DNA of 64,000 bases from the NCBI GenBank assembly GCA_034336665.1, contig CM067564.1, forward strand, positions 48,717,451 to 48,781,450, read 5' to 3'. This document shows, one piece after another, positions 13,501 to 26,470 of the stretch. A program made the translations under genes and the position numbers. The notes below the pieces were generated by a model that made no database searches, was not told the origin of the DNA, and saw only the letters and a program-made list of their open reading frames with translations. The number at the start of each line of letters is the position of its first letter. The first letter of the stretch is position 1. Source of the stretch: Luscinia megarhynchos (Eukaryota > Chordata > Aves > Passeriformes > Turdidae).

Positions 13501-16500
13501 CACCATTGCAGAAAGAATCAAGACAAGGATCCAAGAAGTTTCCTTTATTCCAGAGATCCCTTAAGGCCCAGTCTGTCCAAGAGGGACAGAATGTTTTCAG
13601 TACTGAGCAATTAACCTCACAGTCACCAAAATGTGAAGTTTCATTTAGCACTGAAATTTTTGATGCCTTTCTAAATTCTTTACATGATCTGTGCATTAGC
13701 AAGTGTGGGTTATAGTTTGGTTTTTTTTCATAAAGTAAACTAAATATAAAACCAATAGTTAAGATTGAAATAAAAAATTGCAGATTTTTGAATACTGATA
13801 GTTGTGCCTTAACCACATTTGTATTCTCTTCCAAGTGCTGAGTAGATCAAAACCCAGGGAAAAATATATACTATAGGCCAGATCTTTCAGCAGGTGTATG
13901 GTCTGAACAACTCTTCATATATAATTATGCTGCCAAATACTTGATGAAAATAATTGAGTGGATGTCAGCATATGCTTCTTGTAAAAGAGACAAGAGAACC
14001 TTTGTCAGACAAGAAGTGAATTAAGATTCACTATAGGAACTGTATCATACAGTTTAAAAGAAAACCACAAACACATGTGCAGGCCTGAAAATGGGGGTAA
14101 AAAGCTTGAGGAGAAATGTCAGCTGAGGTCTGTTCCTTGCACAGAAGGAGACTGAACAGCAAGGGATACTATTATCCATTGCATCCAGAGAGCTGGCAGG
14201 CTTGCTGCTCAAAAGCAGCTGTTTGAATATTTAGCTTGAAAGGCAAGCTATTCCCTGCATTTTCTCTGGTGTGGCTTTCAGCTGCACAGCAGTGCCAAAT
14301 GGCCTCGTGCTTCCTGCGGAACCAGAGCGCCTTTGGGCTGAGGACAGGCTGCACATGCTTTATAGGGCACCCTGAAGGGGAGACCCAGCACTGCACTGAT
14401 GCCAGAGGGGCCTGGAAGCTGTTGTGGAATTTCTGAGGACGATGGCTCATATGTTCATATCAGCAGGGTGGTTGACATGAGTCGTTCTCAGTGCTGGCTA
14501 TTTTGTCACAGAGAAAGACAAAGAAGGAAGGAAGCAGTGAGACAGCAAAGGACTCCTACACTGAGAGATGCACACAAAACTGGTCCACGCTTGTCAGAGC
14601 TGGGTATGACAGATAATAACTCCAACAGCCTGCATTAAACAGATACCAGCTTTGCAGCCCACACATCTGCCAGTTTTCTTGCTAGGTACTGGAAAGTACC
14701 ATCCATCTCATCACTCACCAGCAGTGATTCCTTTTCCTGCTTCAATCTTCTGTTACATGCTGTCGCCCGGTCCCACAGACTTAAAATACCTGAGTAAACA
14801 ATATCTGACTTTTGTGTTGCAACAGCGGAACAAATAACTGATAAACTGAAACTTTAAGTAAAAGGGCAACAAATTTAAGTTCATGAACTGAAAATGATTT
14901 GCAAAGCAGTAATTCAGCTTAGTGTGCAATTTTATGCAGAGACAGGTTTACCACATATTAAAATAAAGCTACTAATTAAATGTTACTAATGAACAAAAAT
15001 GTGCTCAGCTCTCCTTTGGAAAGCCAACCACGCAAGTAGACATCTAATAAATACAGAGACAACTGTAGTCAGACACAATATGGCAATTTCATTCTAACAC
15101 AAGTCTTGCTGGCACAGAGGCTGAAGTCACACATTTTCAAGAAGAGCTTCCAGACTTTTCCTTGTGTGAATATTTAATGTTTTGAGAGAAGCAAGAGGAT
15201 TTTGTATTTAGAAGTTACTCCACCAGAAGAACTCACTGTTATCTTTAATGTTTTGCTTTAAATTATGAATAATCAGCTTGTAAGATTGCTCACAAAATCT
15301 CCAACCCCTGAAGAAGCAAACAAGAACTGAATCAGAAAAGCTGTGGGCAAACAAGATTACCAGTCTGACTTGCAAGGGAGAACTGCCTGTTAAAAAAAGG
15401 GCACAATCATGTTTCCATGTGGAAAATGTTATTGTAACTAAATATAACAACACAAATTTTCCTCCTCTATTTTATTTCCAGTAATTCACTCATCTCTGCT
15501 TGTTCCATTAGATACCAATGGGTAGCAGAACCAGTCATGTTCTTGTCCAAAATCCCCTGGGATTTGAGCCCTCCATCCTTCCCAGGTTCCCCCAGAGGGG
15601 AGCAGCAGTGCTAGGAACACCGAGGAAACAGGCAGGCATGTGCCAGGGAGAGAGGAATAGGAAATAATCTGCATGTGGCTTTCAGACCCATCTTCAGCAC
15701 AGCCCTCAAAATACCCATAAAATAGCCAAAATTCCCATAGAAAACTGAACAAAAGAGGGGAGAGGGAAAGACTCAAGTATCAGGATGTTCCAGTTTGGAA
15801 ATGTCATTAAGAATGATATTTTCAGCCAATTAAAAGGGGGAGGTGGGGGAAGATGAGGGGGTGATGGGGAGCATAACAATCAAACAAAGAATATCCATGT
15901 CAGATGTCAACTAGATGGCAAGAGAGGAGCATTTATTCTGCCACACTGAGATATTTTATATTCACAGTCATTGTCACAGTGTTGAATCATGTGCAGGGAA
16001 GTGTTACTGCTTCATCCTTGTAACCATTCTCTGTTACTGCACCCTCTTCCATCCAAATTCCCAGTTCATCTCACACCTTTACAAAATGTCAGTGAAGAGA
16101 CTTTCTAGGAATTTGGGCCAAGTTCAAGAATCCCCATCTGCTCCTTTGGAGAGGGATGAGATCAGACTGTAAATGAGTGGCAGACTCCTGCCAACGAGAC
16201 ACGTGAACACAATTTGGACACGTATGAAAGTCAGTTCCAGCCTTCTTAATTTAAACTAAAAACTTCAGTCTCTCCTCTGTCTCTCTGTAATGAAACATTC
16301 ATATAATCAGTTATTCATCCATTTAGGTTAAGTGCATGTATAGGCAAGTACTCTCAAGACATTTCATTAATCTGCATTTATCTTAAAGCTGTTTAGAATT
16401 GCAGACTTGCATGCACAAGATGAGTTCTTCAAGACTTAAAAGCAATTAGGTCTTGAGAAAAGTGGCTTTGGTAGCACATGTTCTCACAGTTATTTAAATA

Positions 16501-16732
16501 AATTCAAATCAAATATAGGTTTAAATCAGCAAGAGACTTCTCATTAGACACCAGTGTTTTTTCAAGTTCCCAGAGCTTTTTTGTAGTGCTTTGCACTGTG
16601 GATGTAGGAGCATGCACCTGTGCTGGTAGTCAGCTTGCAGGAGAGCTCCCCTTGCAAGCTACACACACACAACATGGGTTCATAAATTGAACATATAACA
16701 CTTCCTTGTTATAGCTGGTAGCAATATGGAAA
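10591..16732. other. Non-coding stretch, AT-rich, no gene recognised
   Basis: No exon or strong repeat was recognised over about 6 kb. The sequence from about 11,400 to 12,250 is especially AT-rich. It includes a short TA run near 11,632-11,644 and a candidate conserved element near 11,810-11,960. The open frames at 12.2-13.1 kb and 13,442-13,834 (up to 130 codons) overlap each other on both strands and show no family features. Confidence 0.5.
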
Positions 16733-16758
16733 GATATATATATATATATATACACACA
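16733..16758. repeat. (TA)n microsatellite with short (CA) tail
   Basis: About nine TA units run directly into 'cacacaca', making a compound TA/CA dinucleotide repeat. It is likely length-polymorphic. Confidence 0.85.
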
Positions 16759-19700
16759 AAAGGTGTCCCTTTCTGGAAGTGTTTCTCCCCACCTGACTGG
16801 TTATAACCAGGGCTAAAGTCAGGAGCAGAATCATGGTGTTCATCCACTAACACGTTCCAATTTACTTTCATGGCACTCTGGAGAGCTAAGCTCAAGCTTC
16901 CTTACTTTGTAAGAAGGTGGCCATTAAAAAAACAAATTAAAAAATCCAAATCAGAAATCGATGTACTTGAGGAATTAGGTAGAGCTTCAAGGTGGATCAC
17001 GAGAGTCCCAAGTGAGCCCTGTAAAACAAGCCCTTCTGCATTTAACCAATTCTTACACATCTAGATGTGCAGTAATTTCAAATCCTGCCTACTTAAACTG
17101 TACCATAAGACTCGTGAATTTTACATCATTTGAAAAAGATGACCCTAACTCTGGCAGAGAGTATTAGAATTCTGTATAATCCCAAATGTCAAGCTTGCTT
17201 AAGTCCACAAATGGACTTAAAAGGAGAATAAACAGTCCATTTCTTGGCCACAAATGTGGCCAAAAAACACAATGTGATTACATTCTGTGTGTGGGTAAGG
17301 TCTGCTGGTTTGAAACATGCACATAAGCACACACATAAATATGCATATACATAGTCACACATACTGCCTTTGTAAATAATCAAAATGGATCTTGATGAAT
17401 CACCTCTATTTTATATTTTTATAGTGTTTCTTGTAAAAAACGTTCCCTGAATGTGCAAACCATTAAGAAACTATGTGAAAAACAAAGTCTGATTGGCAGA
17501 CTAAAGTTGGAGGCTGAGTAACATGTAAGCCTGTTTAACATTAGTGCCAGAAATCCCTTCTCACTCTAAAAATCTGACATATTTGCTTTATTATTTCTAA
17601 ATCAACTATTCATTTAATTTACATTAAAATATGAAATTAAAAATTAATAGAGATGATTTAGAATTGAAGTCATGCAAAGTCAGTACTTCTTTTTTAATAG
17701 ACTTTCATTTTGGAAGTGAGTATTACTGCACACTGCTGAATTCCTCCAACAGTCCACAGGACCAGAATTGGAAGTCTGTCGATACAACCATTAAGATTTC
17801 ATTCACTAAGAGCTGATTAACTCAAGTCTTCCTTTTCCACTAATTAATACCAAAAACTGCCTCCAACTATTGTGCATTTAGATCTGAGTGTATGAGCAAG
17901 GAATGACCATCTTACACACATAGAACTGCAATTTCACAGATCCAGGACATGAAAGCTTTTTAAATCAGAAAAAGAAAAAGAAAGGCAAGATAGGCCTTTA
18001 TCCTAGTCAAAAGGTCACTCAACTCAGATTAACTTAGAATTCATGAAACTCTAGTTAAGAAAGTAAAAATGAAAGTCTGACTCTTACAAAGGCCAGATGT
18101 CCCACTAATTTCCTCTTACATTTTAGTCAAGCACATGCTTCACAGTCACAGAAAAGTTTATTACAAGTCACAAATATGCCACCAGTAGAGATCCAAGAGT
18201 TTCCCTCCCAAACTAGAGACAATTCCCAAGAAACAGAAGACACCATTCCAACATGAACAGCCAAATAAAGTGAGCCAGAGGTCATCAGCAATCCCATCTA
18301 ATGGAAATGGTGATGCAGAGAAACAGCTCTGCAGGCAGATCCTGTGGCTGGAACAGCTCCTGGCACATGGGGGTGGTGAACTCCAGCAGAACAGCATTTA
18401 CAGTCACTCCAGCCCCTGCTCACTGCAGGAGCCTCGCTAACATTTGTGTTTACTACTTCAGGTCAGTGCCAGCAACTTCACAGTTCTCACCTAAGGAAAA
18501 ACACTGTCCTGCTCTACCTTTAACCCACTCCATGTTCCCACTCTACTACAGACTTGCCTCTTGTTCCAAACACCTCAAACTCCATCTAAGACCATTTTAA
18601 TCACACACACAGAGGCTTTCTTCCCTTCCATTATTTTTACTCTACATACTTTAGAAGGGGTTGAAAATTTCCCCTTTCTTAATCTTGACAAAATCCTTTC
18701 CCACTAAGTCTACTACAACCATAGCTGGAAATCAGGGACTTATAATGGAAATGCTGAGGTAAACCTCAGCTGCATGAAAACCCTATCATGGTACTGGAAA
18801 TAAAGTGCATTTAAAGCCTAAGAAGCTCTGTCATCACCTTAGAATGAACACACTGCTGCTGCATGCTCTTAAACTTTACTAAATGGGCCTGAGCACAGCA
18901 GCAATGAAGAGCAGCCTCCCCTGACTGTACAGTGCATGGGTTCATTGCCACCAGCTGCTGGGACCACCTCCATGCTAACATGGAGGAAGGAAGGGGAAGA
19001 GAATGAACTGAACTAGAATCAAGTTTTATGATTGCAAAAAGAATAGGGGAACAAAACTAGTCTGAGTAGAAGTCAGTGCTGAAGGGTCTCTCTGTGGCCA
19101 TTATTCACTTTGCTATTCTTTGCCCAGCATTAACACCTGCCCATACCTCCAGCACAGTGACTCTCGTTATCACCTTCATCCTCTGTTATTACCAAACCAG
19201 CCTCTCTGGGGAAGGTCTGTCAGCTGCAACGAACACTGGCCACTGTACTTAGCATAAAATTTGGGACTTTGAAATTAAGACAGTAAATCATCTCTAACAT
19301 TTAAGAGGCAAGTTCAGATGTGACAAAGATCTAATGATGCTATTTTATTAAAACTGAAAGAAAACCGAAGGGAAGTGAATGAGACTTGGCCTTAGTTAAT
19401 AACTCGACATAAATAACCCCAATGAGGACTGCTGTTAAAAAGACAAAAATCTCCAGGAATTTAACACAGGATAAATTTTATTAAAACTGTACATCCACCT
19501 AAAGTGCTTTGGATTATTTAAGATTTATCTGAGTGAGAGCAAGGAGACCTCATCTAATCAGGAAAATGCTGTAATAATAGCCTCTGATTCAGAAGCCATC
19601 AATTTACTTTGTGTTCACAGACTATGTAAGATACCATAAAATGAAATAATAAAAAGCAGTAAAATAGAAAAGATGATACGGCAAAAAAACCAAGTAGTAG

Positions 19701-22700
19701 CTAGGGGGAGAAAAAAAGTTATGTTTTGAAGACAAACTGCCTGCATGCACAGTTCTGAAATTTTAATTCCCAATGTCCCTATCAGATTACTGTGAGCTAC
19801 AGATGAAACAAAGCAATGGAGAATAACAGGGCCACATTGCCTCTTTTCAAAAGAAAACTTTACTATCATGAAAAGCTAATCAAGAGAATAAAAGCAACAG
19901 GCAAGATTAAGAAAGCAGAGAATGAGAAGTAATAGTATTGATTTAAGTGGTTCATTTTTTATTCATGGCTATTCTTTCCAGTGGATATCTAAGAAGCATT
20001 TTATGTTTAATAGGCACCACCATTGTGCAAATGTTTTCTAAGCAAAAAGCCCCCACTCTTTACCAAGGCAATAAGTGGCTTCATAGCAGACAGCCCTATG
20101 AAGAATTCAAGAACCAAAATGAACTGTGGACCATACAAAACACAAGAAAATTTATCCTCAGTGAAAGCCCTTTGATGATAAAACAATTTAATAGAAGGTG
20201 GGTGCTACAGATTATATGTTTTCATTTGGTAACCCTGGTTAAGTTGTTTGTCAGAGATCCTTGATTTCTCAGAAGAGGAGATGTATATTACTGACTGAAA
20301 AAACCAACAAAACCTAAACAAAACCCTCCACTGAATACACAAGTTCTAGTCTCAGAGCCTTACAGAGAGTTGCTTTCTACTTCTCCCCATTCCTTTTCCC
20401 CTTCCCACTACTGGTTTAAATTTTTGGAATAATTATGTTTTGAATATTTATCTCAAATGCAGTCTATTCCACAGACTTTAACTATAAAATCTGATTCAGC
20501 TAAGAAATTAAATCCCGCTGTTTAAACTACAAATTTTAATTTATAATTAATAGGTTAAAAAAGGTCTCTATTTATTTTGCATAAATTCTTCTCCTTCTTC
20601 CCCAGTCTCCATGAGAGAGAATGTTGTTTGCCAATATTTTACTTCATAATCTCGTTAGAAGCCTCCTCTTCCCTCTCCCATCATTCATGTAGAAATGACT
20701 TAAGATACTGCCTGGTAGCATCCTGGAAGCAATCACATCCAGTTGGAATTGAAAATGTTATTAAGTCTACTGTGAGATTGTTGATATCAAATATTCAGAT
20801 TAACAGTAAAGATTGTGGTAGTAGGAAAATTGTAACAGCTTTGGAAAGATGTAACATGCTCGGTACCCATTTCCTTCATTACTGAGCAAATATGCTGCCC
20901 CTGGGCAAACGAGTGTCAGATGGCTAATAGTCTCTGTGCTGAAGGGAGCCAGCAAGCAGACTGTTAATGAAGCCCAAAGGGTACTGGAAAGAGGCACTGG
21001 GACAGGACTGGCAATCTTCTTTCAGAACCCAAAGCCTCAGTGCTGCAGCTGACCTACATTCTCCAACTCAGAGTTGAAAGCCAAGTCAAAACACACATAA
21101 ATAAAATAATGGCTCCGTTTCAACGGGATCTCCAATCATCCCATGCTGGTGAGAACAAGCCATCTCCTCCCATGTACTACTCCAGCCACAGATGCCAAAT
21201 ATGATTACAAATAACTTGCAAAAGGCCTTCACATAGCAGACCATACCAACCTTGTGTTTGATTGCTATTTATTGACTCTGGTGGTGGTGAGAAATCCAAG
21301 GCTTTAAATGACCAACATACCCCTCCCCTTTGAAATCTAATTCAAACCAGTTTTATGACTTCCTTCTTATGAGTAATTCCCTTTATCCAAGCATCTGTTA
21401 GATTTAAGAAAGCTATCATAGCAAGCTTTCCTTAAAAGACCAAAAATTTTCTTCATGATCTGCCCATCTAAATATCTTCTTGCACAGCCAGGGGCAATGT
21501 CTGTGTATCGAAAGCTTGCAGTCTGAGTTTCACTGTTTTACATCAAGAGCAAAGCACATGCAGGCTCAAAATAATGCCATGCCTCCATTTTTCTCTTCAG
21601 ATTAAAAGGATTCAAACAAGACATATCAGAGGAGAATGCACTGGTGTTGATTTGTATTCTAGAAGTGAAGAGATGCTAAAAAATTTAAATCATTTAAGCA
21701 GAAATCTTGATTACTATTCTCTGCAGAAGGGTTGCTGTAACATGAGCCTTTTGTTTGCTGAAGAGACAGATAAACTGCACCACTAATTAGTCACATATAA
21801 CACACACCCAAATTCTTTACTTCACATGGAAAATTTCTCAGTTCTAATGTTCTAAATGAACATACTTTCAACTCATATTCCTATCAATGTTGCATTAAGA
21901 GAGGTAAGTGAAGGCAAAGTAGATCCACAAAAGCATCAAAGCGAAACTGATTTTATTTACTTAGATAAAACCCCCTGAAGCAGGCAGGGCACAAAGTGGA
22001 ACAGACATCTTGCTTATTGATAAAATTTATGAAAGTAATTATTATCTCAAGTTCACATTTTGATTATTTTTAGTCCCAATTCCAGATTTTAGAACTACTA
22101 GAGGTGTCTTTTTCTATGTTAATCACATTCCTGACTTTTCTTAAAATAGCCAGTTGCAGAATTCATTGAATGCAATAAAAATCAAGAAAATACCACAGAA
22201 TTTGAAAGATTACTGAGACATTTTTGCTTGTTTCTAAAAAAACCCTGCTTCTGACCTCTTAACCAGTAAATTTCAAGAGGCAATAAAGGGGGAAGCCTGA
22301 AGCTGCTTAGAACGAGTTGGTAAAAAATACTGTTAGACTGAATTATTTCACTATAGCTAGTCTACACATTTATTTAAAACTAATCTACAAATAGTATTTT
22401 TTACCATTACTTTTATGTATTTCTAGTCCAGTTAAAATTAATGTTTTGGCCTGCAGAATCCTAAAGACCTACCCCCATTTATACATTCAACAAAATAATT
22501 GGAAGTTATCATAATATGGACAAACCAAGCCATTCCCTATGACAGGTTTTTGTCAATCCTGAATTCACAGTGAGCACCAACTGAGAATTTGAAGAACCCT
22601 CCCCTGAGGTCACTCTTGTACCACAGTAATGGCAGAATTCCTGCATGGAGACAAAGGCAAAAATGTAGTGGATGCTCCCACACATCTCCTGGCACCACCA

Positions 22701-25700
22701 GTTCAGCAGCAGAGCAGAGAAGACCACAGTGGCACAGCTTTACCACTCACCAGGTACCCAGAGCAGGATCAGAGTCACCTCAGCCTTAGGTCTTGAAGAA
22801 AGCCTTCAGGCTCTGCTCACCTGTATTTTTCTGGTCTGGAGAAGCAGAAAACAAATATTTGAGGCATGAGGCCAAAAGGGCTAAAGTCCTGTTCTTGCTA
22901 CAGCTGAGCTACCTGCACTGGGGCAATGGACGCAGGGACAGGATGGCCCCTCTTTCCTGCCCACCTTTTATCCCCGCCCTTACTGGCAATGACAGAAACC
23001 ACCTGGCTCCCAGTATCAGATAGCACAAGCTGTCCTAATCACCCTGCAGCAGCTGCCACCCACTCTCCCACTGCACTCCCTTTTCCATGTCCCTGCACCA
23101 GCCCTGCTCTGTCCCCACCATGTGAGGGACACACAGCTCCGGCTTGGGAGGTTTCAGTGCCTGGAGCAGTCCTGCACGGAGAGGTGGAACCACCTCGTAA
23201 TCTCAGCCTGTGTTGGCTCAAAAATACCAAGCAAACATTGGATTGTGCACTATTGTGTACACATCTGGATACAAGGAGGCAGAGATGGTCAAAAAGATAC
23301 AGCTACCAAAGTGACTGCAGAGCTTTTGGCACAAATACAGGCGTGCCAGGGAGACACACACGGCAGAGGCTTGGGAAGAACAGCAGATGGACAGTCAAGA
23401 CAAACTTGTTACAATGAGAACAAGCATTAGAGCATTGCAACAGAGAAACCTGAACTGGTTTAACTGGGTCCTTCTCCTTATAAAATAGTTATAAAAAGAA
23501 ATGTGAGATTACAGGACCAGCTGAAACTGCTGTGCTAATAAAACACAGGAAACCATTGATCTCAATAATGTTGGCTGAATGCTTACAGAGAAACAAGTCT
23601 GCAGGGCTAAAATATCTTACTAGTTCTCATTAAATGTTTTTAGATACGTACAAATCCTTGTGAAAGTCAAACACAGCAAGTAGAGAGAATCCACACCCAA
23701 ATGATTCTGCAGTGATAGTAGGTTTGTTGAAATTCTGACTGCAGAAGATAGCAAGGTTTTCCTGCATAAATGCAGGACTGATAATTTTAAAAAGCTGTCC
23801 ACACCCTGCCATAGTAACTTAGTATCACCCATCTCAAAAAAAACCCCAAAACAACATAAGGAGTTCAGAGAAAAAAACCTCAGAAGTAAATACAATTTAT
23901 TTTTTCTTCACATGATTGACTGTGCAATTCAGATCCCCTTAAACTTAAGCATCACTAACAGATTAGCCAATAGCATAGAAATCCAAAAAGCAAAACTAGA
24001 ACACATGAGAGATGGAATTTATTTAACAAGGTCAGCAATAGATGCTGGCATATCTCTGCCTCGGGAAAAAAATTTTTAAAAATGGAAAAGACATGTACCA
24101 CAGTTTTGTAAATATGGCCTGATGCTTACACACCACTACTCAGTATAACATGCAAAAATTCACCCTTGTCTCATGAGCTCAGATGCACATACACATCCAA
24201 AGTCACACATTTTTGGCAGCTTATAGCAGAACCAGCCAGAAGTTTTCCTTTATGTCCACAGTTGATGAAGTACTATTGCATACATACCTATGCTATCATG
24301 TCCTAATTCTCCTGGGTTTTGAAATGATCCACACTCCCTACTCGGAGCTGGAGTAGAATGGATGGCTAACTCATTTCACAAAAGAGTTTAGTTATACGTC
24401 TCCCTTGATGAAAAATTTAAATTGTTCAGCTAAGAAGCAGTGTCTTTTTAGCCCAAGACACTACTGCAGAAGGAGTTCAGTAAATAATGTGAAACAAAAC
24501 CAGGGAAAGGAATCAAAGTGTTTTGTAACCAGAACAGAAAGGGTTTGGGGTTTGTTTTCACAAAGTTCAAATAGAAGAAGTTTTATGACTCAAGTAAAAG
24601 GAGTGCAAAAAGGGTTTGGAGAAGGAAGGTTTCCATTAAACAGACCTGAACTGGTTCAACAGTAATCTGAGCTGTGTATGAGCTCACTTTCTGCTGTGCC
24701 ACACTCAGCAGCAAAGCAAAACTTCACAAAACACAGGAGGGAGCTGGTGACAGAAGTGAGGGCAAGAGGCAATGCAATGCCAGCTCTGAAATAGTTATTT
24801 GCACTGTATTACAGCCTGCTGTGACAGAGCCTTTACCACATTTTTAAAGCTGCAAACAAACACCACTTAAAAGGAAATTTACGTGAATGGTGAACCAGGG
24901 AATGAAAAAAATGGGCTGAAAGAAAATGATGAATTTTCCTGTGCCCCAAAGAGCAGCCCTGGGAAGTCCTGGCTCTCAAGAGATAAACAATAGTTACCAG
25001 GGCTCTCCATTTGTAGGGAGTGGGATTTCAGGATGATGTTTCCTTTACCCTACTCTTTGCAGGCTGTCAGGACAGGCTGCTATCAGCTGTGGCAAACCCC
25101 ACTCTGGGACATGGAGATGATGTAAGGCATCTCAGGACAGCTCATGGGCAGAAAGCTCAACTGCTTTTGGGGTCTGGCAGAGACACCCCAGCTTAGGAAG
25201 TCATCCTGCACCTGCAGTCAGCTCTGATTCATGGCACAATAATCATTTTCCTAGTGAAAAGCAGCTACTAAAAATGCTTTCTTGCAGCAACACTGCCAAG
25301 AAAAAGAGCCAGGAGACTCTCTGACAGCATCTGCAGTTTATGGGAAATGAGCAATCAAGGAGCCCTTGTGGGGAGGCTCAGTGGTGGGTAATGCTGCCTG
25401 GAGTTCATGCCTGTCTTCCAGCACCTACACTGCACAAGGGCAACCTGAGCACAGCCCCACCAGTTCCTGCAGCAGCTGATGCAGGTGACCCTTTGGAAAG
25501 AGGGACCCACAATCCCACAGCCCCAACCCACAAGAGGGTGACTGAGAGAAAGTCACACCAAAGCTACAGCTGCAGGGAGTGCCAGCTCCCTCCTGGTGCC
25601 AGGGCTGCACTTACAATGGTGTGGATGCTGCCCCTGCATTCTCCCCTCCCATGGTACACACAGGATGGCACCCAGGGACCACTGGGCTCTGGAAATACAC

Positions 25701-26329
25701 GGTGACATCTGGTTTGTCTGAAGGGGATCTAACAACACACCACTTCACCTTGGGCAGCACGGCAAGTCTCCCTTCTGACAGCTTAATGTTTGATCCACAG
25801 ATCTGATCTAATCAGCTCAGTGTTAGGATCCACAGCTAAACCCCATTTATTGTCTGAGCCTGAAGATTAGAGACAAAGACCAGAAGATGCAGGAATAAAA
25901 AGTAAAGCAAGGCTGTCAGAGTTGTTTTCCTCCTCATTACATGTGACTGTAAATGCAGCCAAAGGACAACCATTTGCTGGCAAAGCGGATACTGGGTCAA
26001 TCCCTCCTGGACAGGTGAGCAGGCTGTTACTTGTGTCCAGCAGAAAAAGTTGGGAACTATTAAAAACCTCACAGAAGTTTGGAGCAGGGAGGTTCATTTC
26101 TCCTAGAGGAGGCAAGATGAGTCACCATCTGCAGTGGCAGCCCAGCTGCCCAATTCCTGCTCAGACAGTTTAAATCCTGACTGAGTGGTGAACAGCACCT
26201 GCAGCAAGACACTGCACCAAGAGAAAGCAGGTTAATGGTACAGGAGGAGGCAAGGCACAGGCTTTGCTCAACAGGAGCTCTGCTCTGCCAGGAGTTCTGC
26301 ACATGGCATCCTTCATACTGCAGCAAATC
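16759..26329. other. Non-coding stretch, no gene recognised
   Basis: Largely AT-rich sequence with more GC-rich patches at about 22.6-23.4 kb and 25.3-26.2 kb. The longest frame is 163 codons at 22,926-23,417 on the plus strand. It lies in a GC-rich patch, is rich in P, S, T, A and H, and has no recognisable domain, so I do not call it. A candidate conserved element lies near 19,320-19,640. A minus-strand AATAAA near 18,160 has no supported exon above it. Confidence 0.5.
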
Positions 26330-26470
26330 CAGACGATGCTGGAAGTGTTCAAGGCCAGGGGGATGGGGCATTGACCAAACCTGCTCTAGTGGGAGGTGTC
26401 CCTGCCCATGGCAGGGAGTTGCAACTACACGATCTTTAAAGTCCCTTCCAACCCAAACTGTTCGGGGATG
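26330..26470 (+). mobile_element. CR1 LINE, short 3' end
   Basis: The plus strand reads 'ggaagtgttcaaggccaggg', 'ggtgtccctgcccatggcag', 'ggagttgcaactacacgatc' and 'tttaaagtcccttccaaccc', the last 140 bp of CR1. The copy is 5' truncated and moderately diverged. The terminal octamer is reduced to 'ctgttcggggatg'. The CR1-derived minus-strand frame at 26,069-26,371 is not a gene. Confidence 0.9.

Noticed and set aside
16733..16758. TA/CA repeat as part of a CRISPR-like or satellite array
   Set aside because: It is a simple dinucleotide microsatellite with no spaced repeats.
18150..18480. Possible minus-strand 3' terminal exon with AATAAA
   Set aside because: A polyadenylation hexamer and a partly open frame are present, but no convincing acceptor or recognisable protein; AATAAA is common in AT-rich DNA.
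22926..23417. 163-codon plus-strand frame
   Set aside because: Low-complexity P/S/T/A/H-rich product in a GC-rich patch, with no domain or splice context and other frames open in the same place.
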